Source of the DNA: Oscillatoriales cyanobacterium M59_W2019_021
Lineage (GTDB): Bacteria > Cyanobacteriota > Cyanobacteriia > Cyanobacteriales > Geitlerinemataceae
Direction: 5' to 3'
DNA length: 64,000 nucleotides
Assembly (NCBI GenBank): GCA_015295945.1
Contig: DVED01000149.1
Location: 31,909-95,908, forward strand
Positions 27,177-34,949 of the stretch are shown piece by piece. The notes under the pieces were generated by a model. The model made no database searches. It was given only the letters and a program-made list of their open reading frames with translations, and had not been told where the DNA came from. Each line of letters opens with the position of its first letter. Position 1 is the first letter of the stretch. Position numbers and translations under genes: made by a program.

Positions 27177-27311
27177 GTAATTGCTAGTTGCGCTTTCGCG
27201 CTTTTGCTTTCTTCTTCCCCTGCCTCCCCGGCTCCCCTGGCTTCCCCGGCTCCCCCGGCTTCCCCGGCTCAAGACAGCTCTCTTTTCCCCTTACTTTCAC
27301 CCCCCCTGTAA

Positions 27312-28391
27312 CTACCCTCGAGAGGGATCGTCGGCGCGGAAGGTAACCTCTTCCACCGCGCCTAACTCTCCCATCTTTTTGGCTTGGGAACCGTTGTGAG
27401 TAATCAGAATGCCTCCGGCATTCCCCGCCGAGATCGTCAACTGTTCGTTCGCTTCCCAGGTGTGCTTTCCTTCCGATAACGTGCCTTCAAATGCCACTTT
27501 GCCGTCTGACGTTACCGAAATCCACGAGGCTTCGGTAACGGTGATTTCTACCTGCACTTTTTGGGATTTCGGGGGTGCGGTTTGAGCAGACACCATCTTA
27601 GCTTGAGGTTTGGCAGTAGCGTTGCTTTTCGGAGTCTCTGACTTCGATGGAGCTTCGACGGTGTTGCTGTCGGCACTTGGCGATGGAGTATCGCTCCTAG
27701 AAGAATTCATCGAATGAGACAGACTGCTGATGGAAAACACCACCAACCCTACGTACAACATATAGAGGTGTAGGGGTCGCAATTGTGCTGCCGGAGAAGT
27801 TTGCCAATTAGAGGGTTTGGGTCGATCGACCTTAGAGATCGGGAACTGACTGGCAAATTCCGTACCATCCAATCCCAACGCATCGGCAAATCGACGAATA
27901 AACCCTCGGACGTAAACGGGTTCGGGGAGTTCTGCCAAGTTTCCCGTTTCGATCGCCCCTAACACTTTCGGAGCGATGAGAGTTCGCGCGGCAACGTCAT
28001 CGAGAGACAGCATTTGAGATTGGCGCACTTGGTACAATCGATCTCCCAATTCAGCAAGGATATCGGCAGGCGTGGGTTCGCTATCGGATTTGGTTTTTTG
28101 CAACAGGTTCCACAGCCTTTGTTTGAAGGAAAAGGAGGGACGAGTTTCTTCGGTTTTAGAGGTTTCGATCTCGATCGGTTCGGGTGCGAGCTTCTCGGTT
28201 GCGGATGTCTCGGTGTCGAATCTCTCGACGATCTCGAACGAGTCGGCATCGAGTTTCTCAGCTTCAGATGTCTCGGTGTCAAACTTCTCGCGTTCGAGAT
28301 TTTCGGTTTTAGATTTCTCAGTCTCGTCTTTTAACGTGTTCCAGTCGTCTGTAACTTCTGAAATTTGGGATAGTTTGGTCTTGACGTTCAT
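27312..28391 (-). CDS. RodZ-like protein (HTH_25 + DUF4115) with acidic N-terminal extension
   Basis: 359 residues. Residues 1-110 are a low-complexity acidic extension with imperfect repeats (FDTETSEAEKL, FDTETSATEKL). A RodZ-type helix-turn-helix follows (LYQVRQSQMLSLDDVAART, APKVLGAIETGNLAELPEPV, RGFIRRFADALGLDG), then one membrane segment (LHLYMLYVGLVVFSISSL), a Pro/Ser/Lys linker, and a DUF4115 domain (EASWISVTSDGKVAFEGTLS; WEANEQLTISAGNAGGI). RodZ links MreB filaments to the wall-elongation machinery; no mreB gene is nearby. Its ATG overlaps the upstream pseudouridine synthase stop codon by 4 bp (ATGA), implying translational coupling. Confidence 0.85.
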   Translation of the reverse strand: MNVKTKLSQISEVTDDWNTLKDETEKSKTENLEREKFDTETSEAEKLDADSFEIVERFDTETSATEKLAPEPIEIETSKTEETRPSFSFKQRLWNLLQKTKSDSEPTPADILAELGDRLYQVRQSQMLSLDDVAARTLIAPKVLGAIETGNLAELPEPVYVRGFIRRFADALGLDGTEFASQFPISKVDRPKPSNWQTSPAAQLRPLHLYMLYVGLVVFSISSLSHSMNSSRSDTPSPSADSNTVEAPSKSETPKSNATAKPQAKMVSAQTAPPKSQKVQVEITVTEASWISVTSDGKVAFEGTLSEGKHTWEANEQLTISAGNAGGILITHNGSQAKKMGELGAVEEVTFRADDPSRG

Positions 28392-29179
28392 CTCCTATAC
28401 TCCTCTAGCTCTGACACCACCTTTCTCGATGATTTTATTCCGAGTTGCGCGTGCAAGGCATCGATCTCGGAAGAATCAAGGGTTCGATACTGCCCCCTCG
28501 ACAACTCGGGTCGATGGGGAGGCTGAAGTTGGATCGGACCGATCGCCGTTCGGTGCAATCGATCGACGGGATATCCCAACAACTCCGCCACTCGACGAAT
28601 TTGTCGATTTCTGCCTTCGGTGAGCATGACTTCGACTAGCGTTCGCTCTCCCGGAACGCTCTTGAGAACTCGAAGGCGAGCGGGTTGAGTGGGACGTCCG
28701 TCCAGGGGAACCCCTTGCCGCCACCGTTCCAAAATGGACTCGGGCGGATTTCCGTGTAGCCAAACCCGATAAGTTTTGGCAATCTGATGGCGGGGATGCG
28801 TTAGGTGGAAGGTTAAGGCTCCATCGTTGGTTAAGAGCAACGCCCCAGTCGAATCGGCATCCAGGCGTCCGACGGGATGGATGCCCTGGCGGAGTGACGG
28901 AGGCAGTAGCTCGATAACGGTTTTTCGCCCTTGGGGATCGAAACAGGTGGAGACGACTCCAGGGGGCTTGTGTAAGAGGAGGTAGACGAGTTCGGGTCGG
29001 TGTCGTTGTCCCAAGGGAATTCCATCGACCTCGATGCGATCGGTATGGGGATCGGCTTTGCGTCCCAAACAAACGGTTTGACCGTTGACCCGCACTCGTC
29101 CTTGCGAAATCAGTTGTTCGGCTCGCCGACGCGAGGCAATGCCCCATTGGGAAAGGAGTTTTTGCAGCCGTTCCTCCAT
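28388..29179 (-). CDS. rRNA pseudouridine synthase, RsuA/RluB family
   Basis: 263 residues from the ATG at 29179; the frame runs 68 codons further upstream, but only the internal start gives the family N-terminus MEERLQKLLSQWGIASRRRA. It has an S4-type RNA-binding domain (ISQGRVRVNGQTVCLGRKAD) and the catalytic domain with GRLDADSTGALLLTNDG, whose Asp is the pseudouridine-forming residue. Later motifs are TEGRNRQIRRVAELLGYPV and LHRTAIGPIQL. It isomerises a uridine in rRNA, probably of the large subunit. The 4-bp overlap couples it to the RodZ-like gene downstream. Confidence 0.92.
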   Translation of the reverse strand: MEERLQKLLSQWGIASRRRAEQLISQGRVRVNGQTVCLGRKADPHTDRIEVDGIPLGQRHRPELVYLLLHKPPGVVSTCFDPQGRKTVIELLPPSLRQGIHPVGRLDADSTGALLLTNDGALTFHLTHPRHQIAKTYRVWLHGNPPESILERWRQGVPLDGRPTQPARLRVLKSVPGERTLVEVMLTEGRNRQIRRVAELLGYPVDRLHRTAIGPIQLQPPHRPELSRGQYRTLDSSEIDALHAQLGIKSSRKVVSELEEYRR

Positions 29180-29423
29180 AAATACGGGATGACGCCGTGG
29201 TTTTTGCGACTTCAACGATAGTTTAACGGGAATCAGTAGAAATTCAACTTCAAGCTGACTATGTACAAATATTACAGGAGTCTCGCGAGATTGGGGACAT
29301 TTTAGCGGGAAAATCCCGGATCTCGATCGCAGGTTTTGAGCGATCGCGTAGCGACTCCATAGGAGGATGGCACGCACCCTCAAGATCGATCCGAAAGTCT
29401 GGTTTCTCGTCAGTCTATCGACA

Positions 29424-29452
29424 TTGTACGGGCATCCCGATTAGTCTATATA
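29424..29452 (+). promoter_or_regulatory. Predicted sigma-70-type promoter for the CRP-family gene
   Basis: TTGTAC (29424-29429), exactly 17 bp, then TATATA (29447-29452). Transcription would start near 29459, giving a leader of about 195 nt before the ATG at 29655. Confidence 0.55.
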
Positions 29453-29654
29453 TAGCTATGAGCAATTCGCCCCTAGCCGTTAGCCAAGAGAGCGATATCC
29501 CTTGGATGCAGCCTCTACTTAGGTTTGAGGGTTTTGGGAAGTCCAGTCCAATGCCGAAACTCTAACGTCTACAGCTAAAGTGGGCTTGGCGACTCGGGTT
29601 TCCCAGCCGCCCGGTAGCGACTCAACTCCGATATAGAAATTTCGATTACCTTTC

Positions 29655-30341
29655 ATGCAAAGCGAAGCGTTTAGCGAGCTATTTCCCCTATTCAGTGCCG
29701 GGAACCCAGAAACCTTGGACTGGTTGCTTTCCGTGGCTGACGAACACGAATATCCCCCCAATCGAGCCGTGTTGCTAGAAGATGCGTGGGGGAATGCCGT
29801 ATACTTCATCGTGTCCGGCTGGGTCAAAGTTCGACGCCTCTCTGGAGACGATGCCGTGACCCTTGCCATTTTGGGGCGGGGCGATCTATTTGGCGAAATG
29901 GCAATCCTCGACGAGTCGCCTCGATCGACCGATGTCATTGCCATGTCGGCGGTGAAACTGCTTAGCGTCTCGGCTCAGCGGTTTATCCAAACCTTGTTCA
30001 AGGATGCCCAACTGCACCATCGGATGCTGCAACTCATGGTGCGCCGATTGCGCCAGACCAATCTCCGCTTTCAGATGCGCAACCGCCCCCCTGCGGTCAA
30101 ACTGGCTAACACTTTGGTCAATCTCGCGGAAAACTACGGCGACAAACTGGAAAAAGGCACGCAAATTTATAACATCGATTTCAAGGATTTAGCGGACGTA
30201 ACGGATATCGGGGTTGAAGAAACTCGGAAAATCATGGAAAAATTGGGTGGTAAGGGTTGGATCGAGATCGACGAAAGTGCCAATGCGATGTATCTGACCA
30301 ATCTCAAACAGTTGACCCACCTTGCCGGACATATGGGGTGA
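29655..30341 (+). CDS. Crp/Fnr-family regulator, SyCRP1-like, with intact cAMP-pocket signature
   Basis: 228 residues. The N-terminal cyclic-nucleotide domain has LEDAWGNAVYFIVSGWVKV and the phosphate-binding cassette GEMAILDESPRSTD, with G80-E81 and R90-S91 in the places of the cAMP-contacting residues of CRP. A long dimer helix (LQLMVRRLRQTNLRFQMRNR) leads to the winged helix-turn-helix (IDFKDLADVTDIGVEETRKI, MEKLGGKGWIEID). The length and cassette resemble Synechocystis SyCRP1, which controls pilus and motility genes; that it does so here is inference. A 7-nt repeat tract follows the gene and leads into the M61 gene. Confidence 0.87.
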   Translation: MQSEAFSELFPLFSAGNPETLDWLLSVADEHEYPPNRAVLLEDAWGNAVYFIVSGWVKVRRLSGDDAVTLAILGRGDLFGEMAILDESPRSTDVIAMSAVKLLSVSAQRFIQTLFKDAQLHHRMLQLMVRRLRQTNLRFQMRNRPPAVKLANTLVNLAENYGDKLEKGTQIYNIDFKDLADVTDIGVEETRKIMEKLGGKGWIEIDESANAMYLTNLKQLTHLAGHMG

Positions 30342-30446
30342 GGAGTTTGGGAGCAGGGGAGCTTTCTTGAGCCGGGGGAGCCGGGGAAGAAGACAGTGAC
30401 CAGTTACTAGTGAGGGGTCATAGATACCAGCCCTCAATCTAAAATT

Positions 30447-30514
30447 CCCAAACCCCAAACCCCAAACTCCCAACCCCCAACCTCAAATGACAAATGACAA
30501 ATGACCAATAACCC
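30447..30514. repeat. Composite 7-nt repeat leader running into the M61 start codon
   Basis: Units in order are CCCAAAC x3, TCCCAAC, CCCCAAC, a short junction, AAATGAC x3 and CAATAAC, followed by CC and the ATG at 30515. It matches the sbcD leader in unit type and order and has the same orientation relative to its gene. Confidence 0.88.
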
Positions 30515-32293
30515 ATGACTGAAGCGATCGATCGGCGTCCGATTCCCGAAACCCAGACAACCGTTACGCTCGAGTATCGGGTTGCCATGCCGCAACCGGA
30601 GTCCCATCTGTTTGAGGTGACGTTGCGGGTGGGGGGGTGGTCTGAAGATCGCCTCGATCTCAAGTTTCCGGTGTGGACGCCGGGATCGTATTTGATCCGG
30701 GAGTATGCCAAGCACTTACAGGATTTTGGGGCGGAGGATCTCGAGGCACGCTCGCTCGTTTGGCGCAAGGTGAGTAAAAATCACTGGCAAGTGGAGACGG
30801 CGGGAATTGCCGATATTGTGGTGCGCTACCGGATCTTTGCCAACGAACTCACGGTACGCACCAACCACCTGGACGGAACCCACGGTTATTTTAATGGGGC
30901 GGCTCTATTTTTCTTCGTTCCCGGTTTCGATCGCCAGCCGATGCGCGTCCAAATCGTTCCGCCTCATGCCGATTGGCGCATTGCTGCGGCTTTGCCGGAA
31001 GTTGCCCCGCAAACGTTCCAAGCGGCGGATTTTGACGAATTAGTGGACAGTCCGTTTGAAATCGGCATTCATCGCCGCTACGACTTTCATGCGGCGGGGA
31101 AACCGCACAGTTTGGTGGTGTGGGGATCGGGGAATTTGCCGGCGGAAAAAGCGATCGCCGATATCGAGCGGATTATCGAAGTCGAAGCGGAATTATTCGG
31201 CGGATTGCCGTACGATCGCTACCTGTTTTTACTCCATCTTTCGGGTAACGGTTTCGGCGGTTTGGAACATAAAACCAGTTGCACGCTCAATTACCCGCGT
31301 TTGGGTTTCCGCCATCCCGACAAGTACAACCGCTTCATGCAATTGGTCGCCCACGAATTTTTTCACTTGTGGAATGTCAAGCGGATTCGTCCCAAAGAGT
31401 TAGAAGTGTTCGACTACGAAGGAGAAAATTACACGCCGTCTCTATGGTTTTGCGAGGGGACAACTAGCTACTACGATACGATTTTGCCCTATCGAGCGCA
31501 GGTTTACGACCTCCCGGCTTTTTTGAGCATTCTCGGCAAAGATCTCTCGCGATTTCTGACGACGCCCGGTCGCCGGGTGCAACCGTTGGACGAGTCGAGT
31601 TGGGATGCGTGGATTAAATTATATCGCCGGGATGCCAATAGCGATAATTCCCAAATTTCCTACTATTTGAAAGGGGAAATGGTGTCCTTTTTGTTGGAGT
31701 TGCTCATTCGCCGCCATTCGGACAATCGCCGATCGCTCGATGATGTCCTGCGCCAACTGTGGAAGCGGTTCGGTCGCGACGAAGTTGGATTTAGCGCCGA
31801 CGAGTTGAAAGGAATTTTGGAAACCGTCGCCAATACCAATCTAGATGATTTTTACCGACGCTATATTTTCGGAACGGAAGAATTGCCCTTCGACGAGTAT
31901 CTCGAGCCGTTTGGCTTGAAGTTAAAAGCCCAAACCGACGATCGCCTGCCCTTTTTGGGGATGCGGACGGTCACGAATAACGGTAGGACGATCGTTGAGT
32001 TTGTCGAAGCCGGATCTCCCGCCCAAAAAGCCGGACTGGATGCCGGGGACGAATTACTGGCGATCGATGGAATTCGCGTTTCGGGGGAGCAGTTAAACGA
32101 GCGGCTGGCAGACTACCGAGCGGGAGATCGGATTGCGGTGGGTATTTTCCATCAAGACGAACTTCGCACCCTGCGCGTGACCCTCGCGCCACCGCGTCCT
32201 AGCACTTATCGATTGGTTCGAGTCGATCGCCCGACAGCGACTCAAGCCCAACTGTTTGAAGGTTGGTTGGGTGTTTCCCTGTCGTCGCTGTAG
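30515..32293 (+). CDS. M61-family metallopeptidase with C-terminal PDZ domain
   Basis: 592 residues, no signal peptide. The N-terminal beta domain (LEYRVAMPQPESHLFEVTLR; VWTPGSYLIREYAKHL) and the catalytic domain are typical of M61 (glycyl-aminopeptidase-like) enzymes. The zinc site is HEFFH at 280-284 (VAHEFFHLWNVKRIRP) with Glu314 in SLWFCEGTTSYYD as third ligand. The gluzincin module is followed by a PDZ domain (VEAGSPAQKAGLDAGDELLA, IDGIRVSGEQLNERL), which would bind peptide tails. It is a cytoplasmic peptidase by sequence; natural substrates are unknown. The start codon directly follows a tract of 7-nt repeats. Confidence 0.93.
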   Translation: MTEAIDRRPIPETQTTVTLEYRVAMPQPESHLFEVTLRVGGWSEDRLDLKFPVWTPGSYLIREYAKHLQDFGAEDLEARSLVWRKVSKNHWQVETAGIADIVVRYRIFANELTVRTNHLDGTHGYFNGAALFFFVPGFDRQPMRVQIVPPHADWRIAAALPEVAPQTFQAADFDELVDSPFEIGIHRRYDFHAAGKPHSLVVWGSGNLPAEKAIADIERIIEVEAELFGGLPYDRYLFLLHLSGNGFGGLEHKTSCTLNYPRLGFRHPDKYNRFMQLVAHEFFHLWNVKRIRPKELEVFDYEGENYTPSLWFCEGTTSYYDTILPYRAQVYDLPAFLSILGKDLSRFLTTPGRRVQPLDESSWDAWIKLYRRDANSDNSQISYYLKGEMVSFLLELLIRRHSDNRRSLDDVLRQLWKRFGRDEVGFSADELKGILETVANTNLDDFYRRYIFGTEELPFDEYLEPFGLKLKAQTDDRLPFLGMRTVTNNGRTIVEFVEAGSPAQKAGLDAGDELLAIDGIRVSGEQLNERLADYRAGDRIAVGIFHQDELRTLRVTLAPPRPSTYRLVRVDRPTATQAQLFEGWLGVSLSSL

Positions 32294-32306
32294 GTGCGCT
32301 GCCGGA

Positions 32307-33209
32307 CTAAGATAGCCGGGGAAAACTGGGCAAGTCTAAGTTTGCCAGGGATTGGCGTTTGAACAGCGACGGAGAATTTTCCGGGAGATCGAAATCCTCG
32401 TCAGACTCGTCATCGTCGGCAGACCGTTCGGATTGATCGCCGTTCAAGAGGGTCTCCATCTCGGGAGCTTTCCCGTTCGTTGGCGCGTTGGCGGAAAATT
32501 CGGGGGGGTTGCCGTCCCCGTTGTCGGGGTCGATGGAAAAAGCCGAGGGCGCACTCTCGGTCGATTCGGTTTTCGGGAGCGGCGGGGAAAAGGAGGGTGG
32601 TGGGGTGTGGGCAGAAGAGGAGAATAAAAATTGCGCGGACGGGCGATCGCTGTTGGGGGTCGATCGTTGCTGGGCTTCAGCCTCCAAGCACTTTTCCAAG
32701 GCGGCTTTGAATTGGAGAGCGTGGCGTTGTTGGCGCTGTAAGCGCGATCGCAACTCCTGGCAGGTATGTTCGATTTGCTGGAGTTGATGGGTTTTCTCTT
32801 GATATCGCTGTTGGGTGAGGGCTTGTTCTTGCTCCATTTGCAAGATCCGCTCCTGGTAAGCGTTCAACTTATTGCGGATCGCATCGACCAACAGCCGCTG
32901 TCGATCGTCGCGCGATCGATCGCTGGCGAAACTGGTAATTTCCTCCACGGGAGCCGAGGCGTTGCGCTCGGCTGCTTTCATCCGCTCTAACTGGGTTTCT
33001 AAATCCCGGACTCGCTGCACGAGTTGGGCTTCGCGCTGACGCAATTCCTCGATCGTCGCGATCGCCGATTCGAGATCGGGGGGATCGTCGGGGGCATCGG
33101 GTTCCGTCCCCGATCGCCCCAAGGTCTCGATCGTCATCGTACCGGGAAACTCGACGGTTGCCCAGCCTTCCTCAGACGATCGGATTTTTGGGGTATCAGC
33201 TTCACTCAT
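32307..33209 (-). CDS. Coiled-coil protein of unknown function
   Basis: 300 residues, no signal peptide or membrane segment. Residues ~45-185 are predicted coiled coil (AIATIEELRQREAQLVQRVR, LEKCLEAEAQQRS at the end). The remainder is low-complexity Ser/Pro/Asp-rich and ends in a short hydrophobic tail, LANLDLPSFPRLS. I do not recognise a named family. It converges on the M61 gene, with only 13 bp between them. The reading frame has normal codon use and a long coherent coiled coil, which supports it as a gene. Confidence 0.7.
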   Translation of the reverse strand: MSEADTPKIRSSEEGWATVEFPGTMTIETLGRSGTEPDAPDDPPDLESAIATIEELRQREAQLVQRVRDLETQLERMKAAERNASAPVEEITSFASDRSRDDRQRLLVDAIRNKLNAYQERILQMEQEQALTQQRYQEKTHQLQQIEHTCQELRSRLQRQQRHALQFKAALEKCLEAEAQQRSTPNSDRPSAQFLFSSSAHTPPPSFSPPLPKTESTESAPSAFSIDPDNGDGNPPEFSANAPTNGKAPEMETLLNGDQSERSADDDESDEDFDLPENSPSLFKRQSLANLDLPSFPRLS

Positions 33210-33562
33210 CCTCTTGCTCCAAACTGTCAGTATTCAGGCTGTCGTCCAGCATGACGGCTTCTTGCATTTGCCCGATCGCTCTGGGGCGATCGCACCTCAT
33301 CTCCTAATTCAGTCTAATACGATTTTTCGGCGGAGTGCGGAGAATACCCGCTGGGAAATCACCCGTTCCCCCCGGAAATGACGGTACTTTTCGGGGGGTA
33401 AACGTCGGATCTTCGATCGATTTTTCCGAGGGGGATCGCATGGCTACAACCCCGTCAGGCAGGCACGCTAGGTCGTTTTCCGGTGCGAATTCGCCGATCG
33501 ACCCTCGAGGTCGATCGTGTTTAAAATGGGAAAGCGGGTCACGCCTGTGGGGATTAAGAAAT
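33210..33562. other. Intergenic region upstream of the phosphoesterase gene
   Basis: 353 bp between divergent genes. The reading frame of the phosphoesterase is open back to 33335 (ATG at 33440 among possible starts) but that part does not resemble the enzyme family. No promoter identified. Confidence 0.45.
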
Positions 33563-34660
33563 TTGAATTTTAAATTTGCAATTGTTAGCGACCTGCACGT
33601 TGCTGTACCGCATACGATTTGGGATCATCCGGGTCGCTTCCATTTGGTGGAAGTCAGCATTCCGGCGTTGGAGTCGATTCTCGATCGCCTCAGCGGACTG
33701 GATTTAGATTTTTTGCTGGTTCCCGGCGATTTGACACAGCACGGCGAACCGGACAATCACGCCTGGTTGAGTCGGCGTTTCGCGCGGTTGCCCTATCCGG
33801 TGTACGCCATTCCGGGCAATCACGACATTCCGGTTCCCCACGGCGACGACACCTCGATCGCTCCCGAGGCGTTTCCGGGCTACTACCGCCACTGCGGCTA
33901 CGAGGGGACGGACGAACTGTACTACACCCGCGAAATTTTACCGGGGGTGCGGCTGGTGGGTCTCAACTCCAACCCGTTCGACGAGAACGGCGTTCAGCAG
34001 GGCTATTTGGATGAGGCTCAACTGGCGTGGCTGCAAGACGTGTTAGCCGACACTCGCGATGAGTTGGTGTTGGTGATGGTTCACCACAATGTCGTCGAAC
34101 ACGTGCCTTACCAGTCGAAAACCCCGATGGGAAAGCGGTATATGCTCGATAATGCTCCCGAGTTGCTACGAATTTTGCGATCGGCGGGGGTGCGACTGGT
34201 GTTTACCGGACACCTGCACGCTCAGGATATCGCGTGCGATCGCGGCGTCTACGACATCACCACAGGCTCGTTAGTCAGCTATCCACATCCTTACCGCATT
34301 TTGGAGTTTCGGACGGATTCCTGGGGCTGTCAGTGGCTGCAAATTCAATCGGAACGGGTGGTCTCTGTCCCCGGTTGGTCTTCGCTACCTCGGATGTCGC
34401 GGCAGTGGATGGGCGATCGCTCGCGTCCCTTCATGCTGCGCTTGCTGACGGAACACCCCCTGAATTTATCCTTGGAGGAAGCCGAACCCCTCGTTCGGCA
34501 TTTGCGCTACTTCTGGGCGGATATCGCTGACGGCGACGCCCACTTTGAGTTCCCTCACTTTCCCCCCGGCATCCGCCAGTTCTTCGAGTCGTTTAGCGCC
34601 ATCGACGATCGCGGGGTTTTCTGCGCGATCGATAATCATATCGCGTTGAAGTTGCAATAA
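33563..34660 (+). CDS. Calcineurin-like metallophosphoesterase
   Basis: 365 residues if started at the TTG at 33563 (NFKFAIVSDLHVAV), the point where family similarity begins; ATG 33440 is an alternative that would add 41 low-complexity residues. The metal motifs are SDLHVA, VPGDLTQHGEPDN, IPGNHDIPVP, MVHHNVVEH and FTGHLHAQDI, the full binuclear set of the phosphodiesterase branch. The C-terminal 130 residues (HPLNLSLEEAEPLVRHLRYF) are not part of the catalytic domain. Substrate unknown; class III cyclic-nucleotide phosphodiesterases belong to this superfamily. Confidence 0.85.
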   Translation: MNFKFAIVSDLHVAVPHTIWDHPGRFHLVEVSIPALESILDRLSGLDLDFLLVPGDLTQHGEPDNHAWLSRRFARLPYPVYAIPGNHDIPVPHGDDTSIAPEAFPGYYRHCGYEGTDELYYTREILPGVRLVGLNSNPFDENGVQQGYLDEAQLAWLQDVLADTRDELVLVMVHHNVVEHVPYQSKTPMGKRYMLDNAPELLRILRSAGVRLVFTGHLHAQDIACDRGVYDITTGSLVSYPHPYRILEFRTDSWGCQWLQIQSERVVSVPGWSSLPRMSRQWMGDRSRPFMLRLLTEHPLNLSLEEAEPLVRHLRYFWADIADGDAHFEFPHFPPGIRQFFESFSAIDDRGVFCAIDNHIALKLQ

Positions 34661-34931
34661 GTAATCAGTTCTAGTAGGGGACGAGCCAGATAAACTTTTT
34701 CGATCGTCTGGGTGCGTCTTTAGTATAATTCTGAAGCGACTGGCGATCGAAGATCGCTCGTCTGCCAACGGGAAGTGCGAGTGAAGCTTTTCGCAGATCT
34801 TTGTATGCTGTGATTAATATTGCGATATCTACAAACTTGCAACATTCTTGAAAATTACAAACTTTTATAGTTGACAAGAGCGCGTAGCGCTAACTCCTAA
34901 ACTTCTGTAACTCCTAGAAAATTCCCAACTT

Positions 34932-34945
34932 CTGAACTTCTCAAA
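34932..34945 (+). repeat. Start-adjacent repeat CTGAACTTCTCAAA (dnaE leader)
   Basis: The same 14 bases occur 2 bp before the DUF2358 start (47765-47778); here they end 4 bp before the dnaE ATG. The preceding 60 bp contain related AACTCCTAAACTTCTG modules, as in the dispersed repeat at 271-329. A TATAAT at 34724-34729 may be the dnaE -10 box, with no clear -35. Confidence 0.7.
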
Positions 34946-34949
34946 ACCT

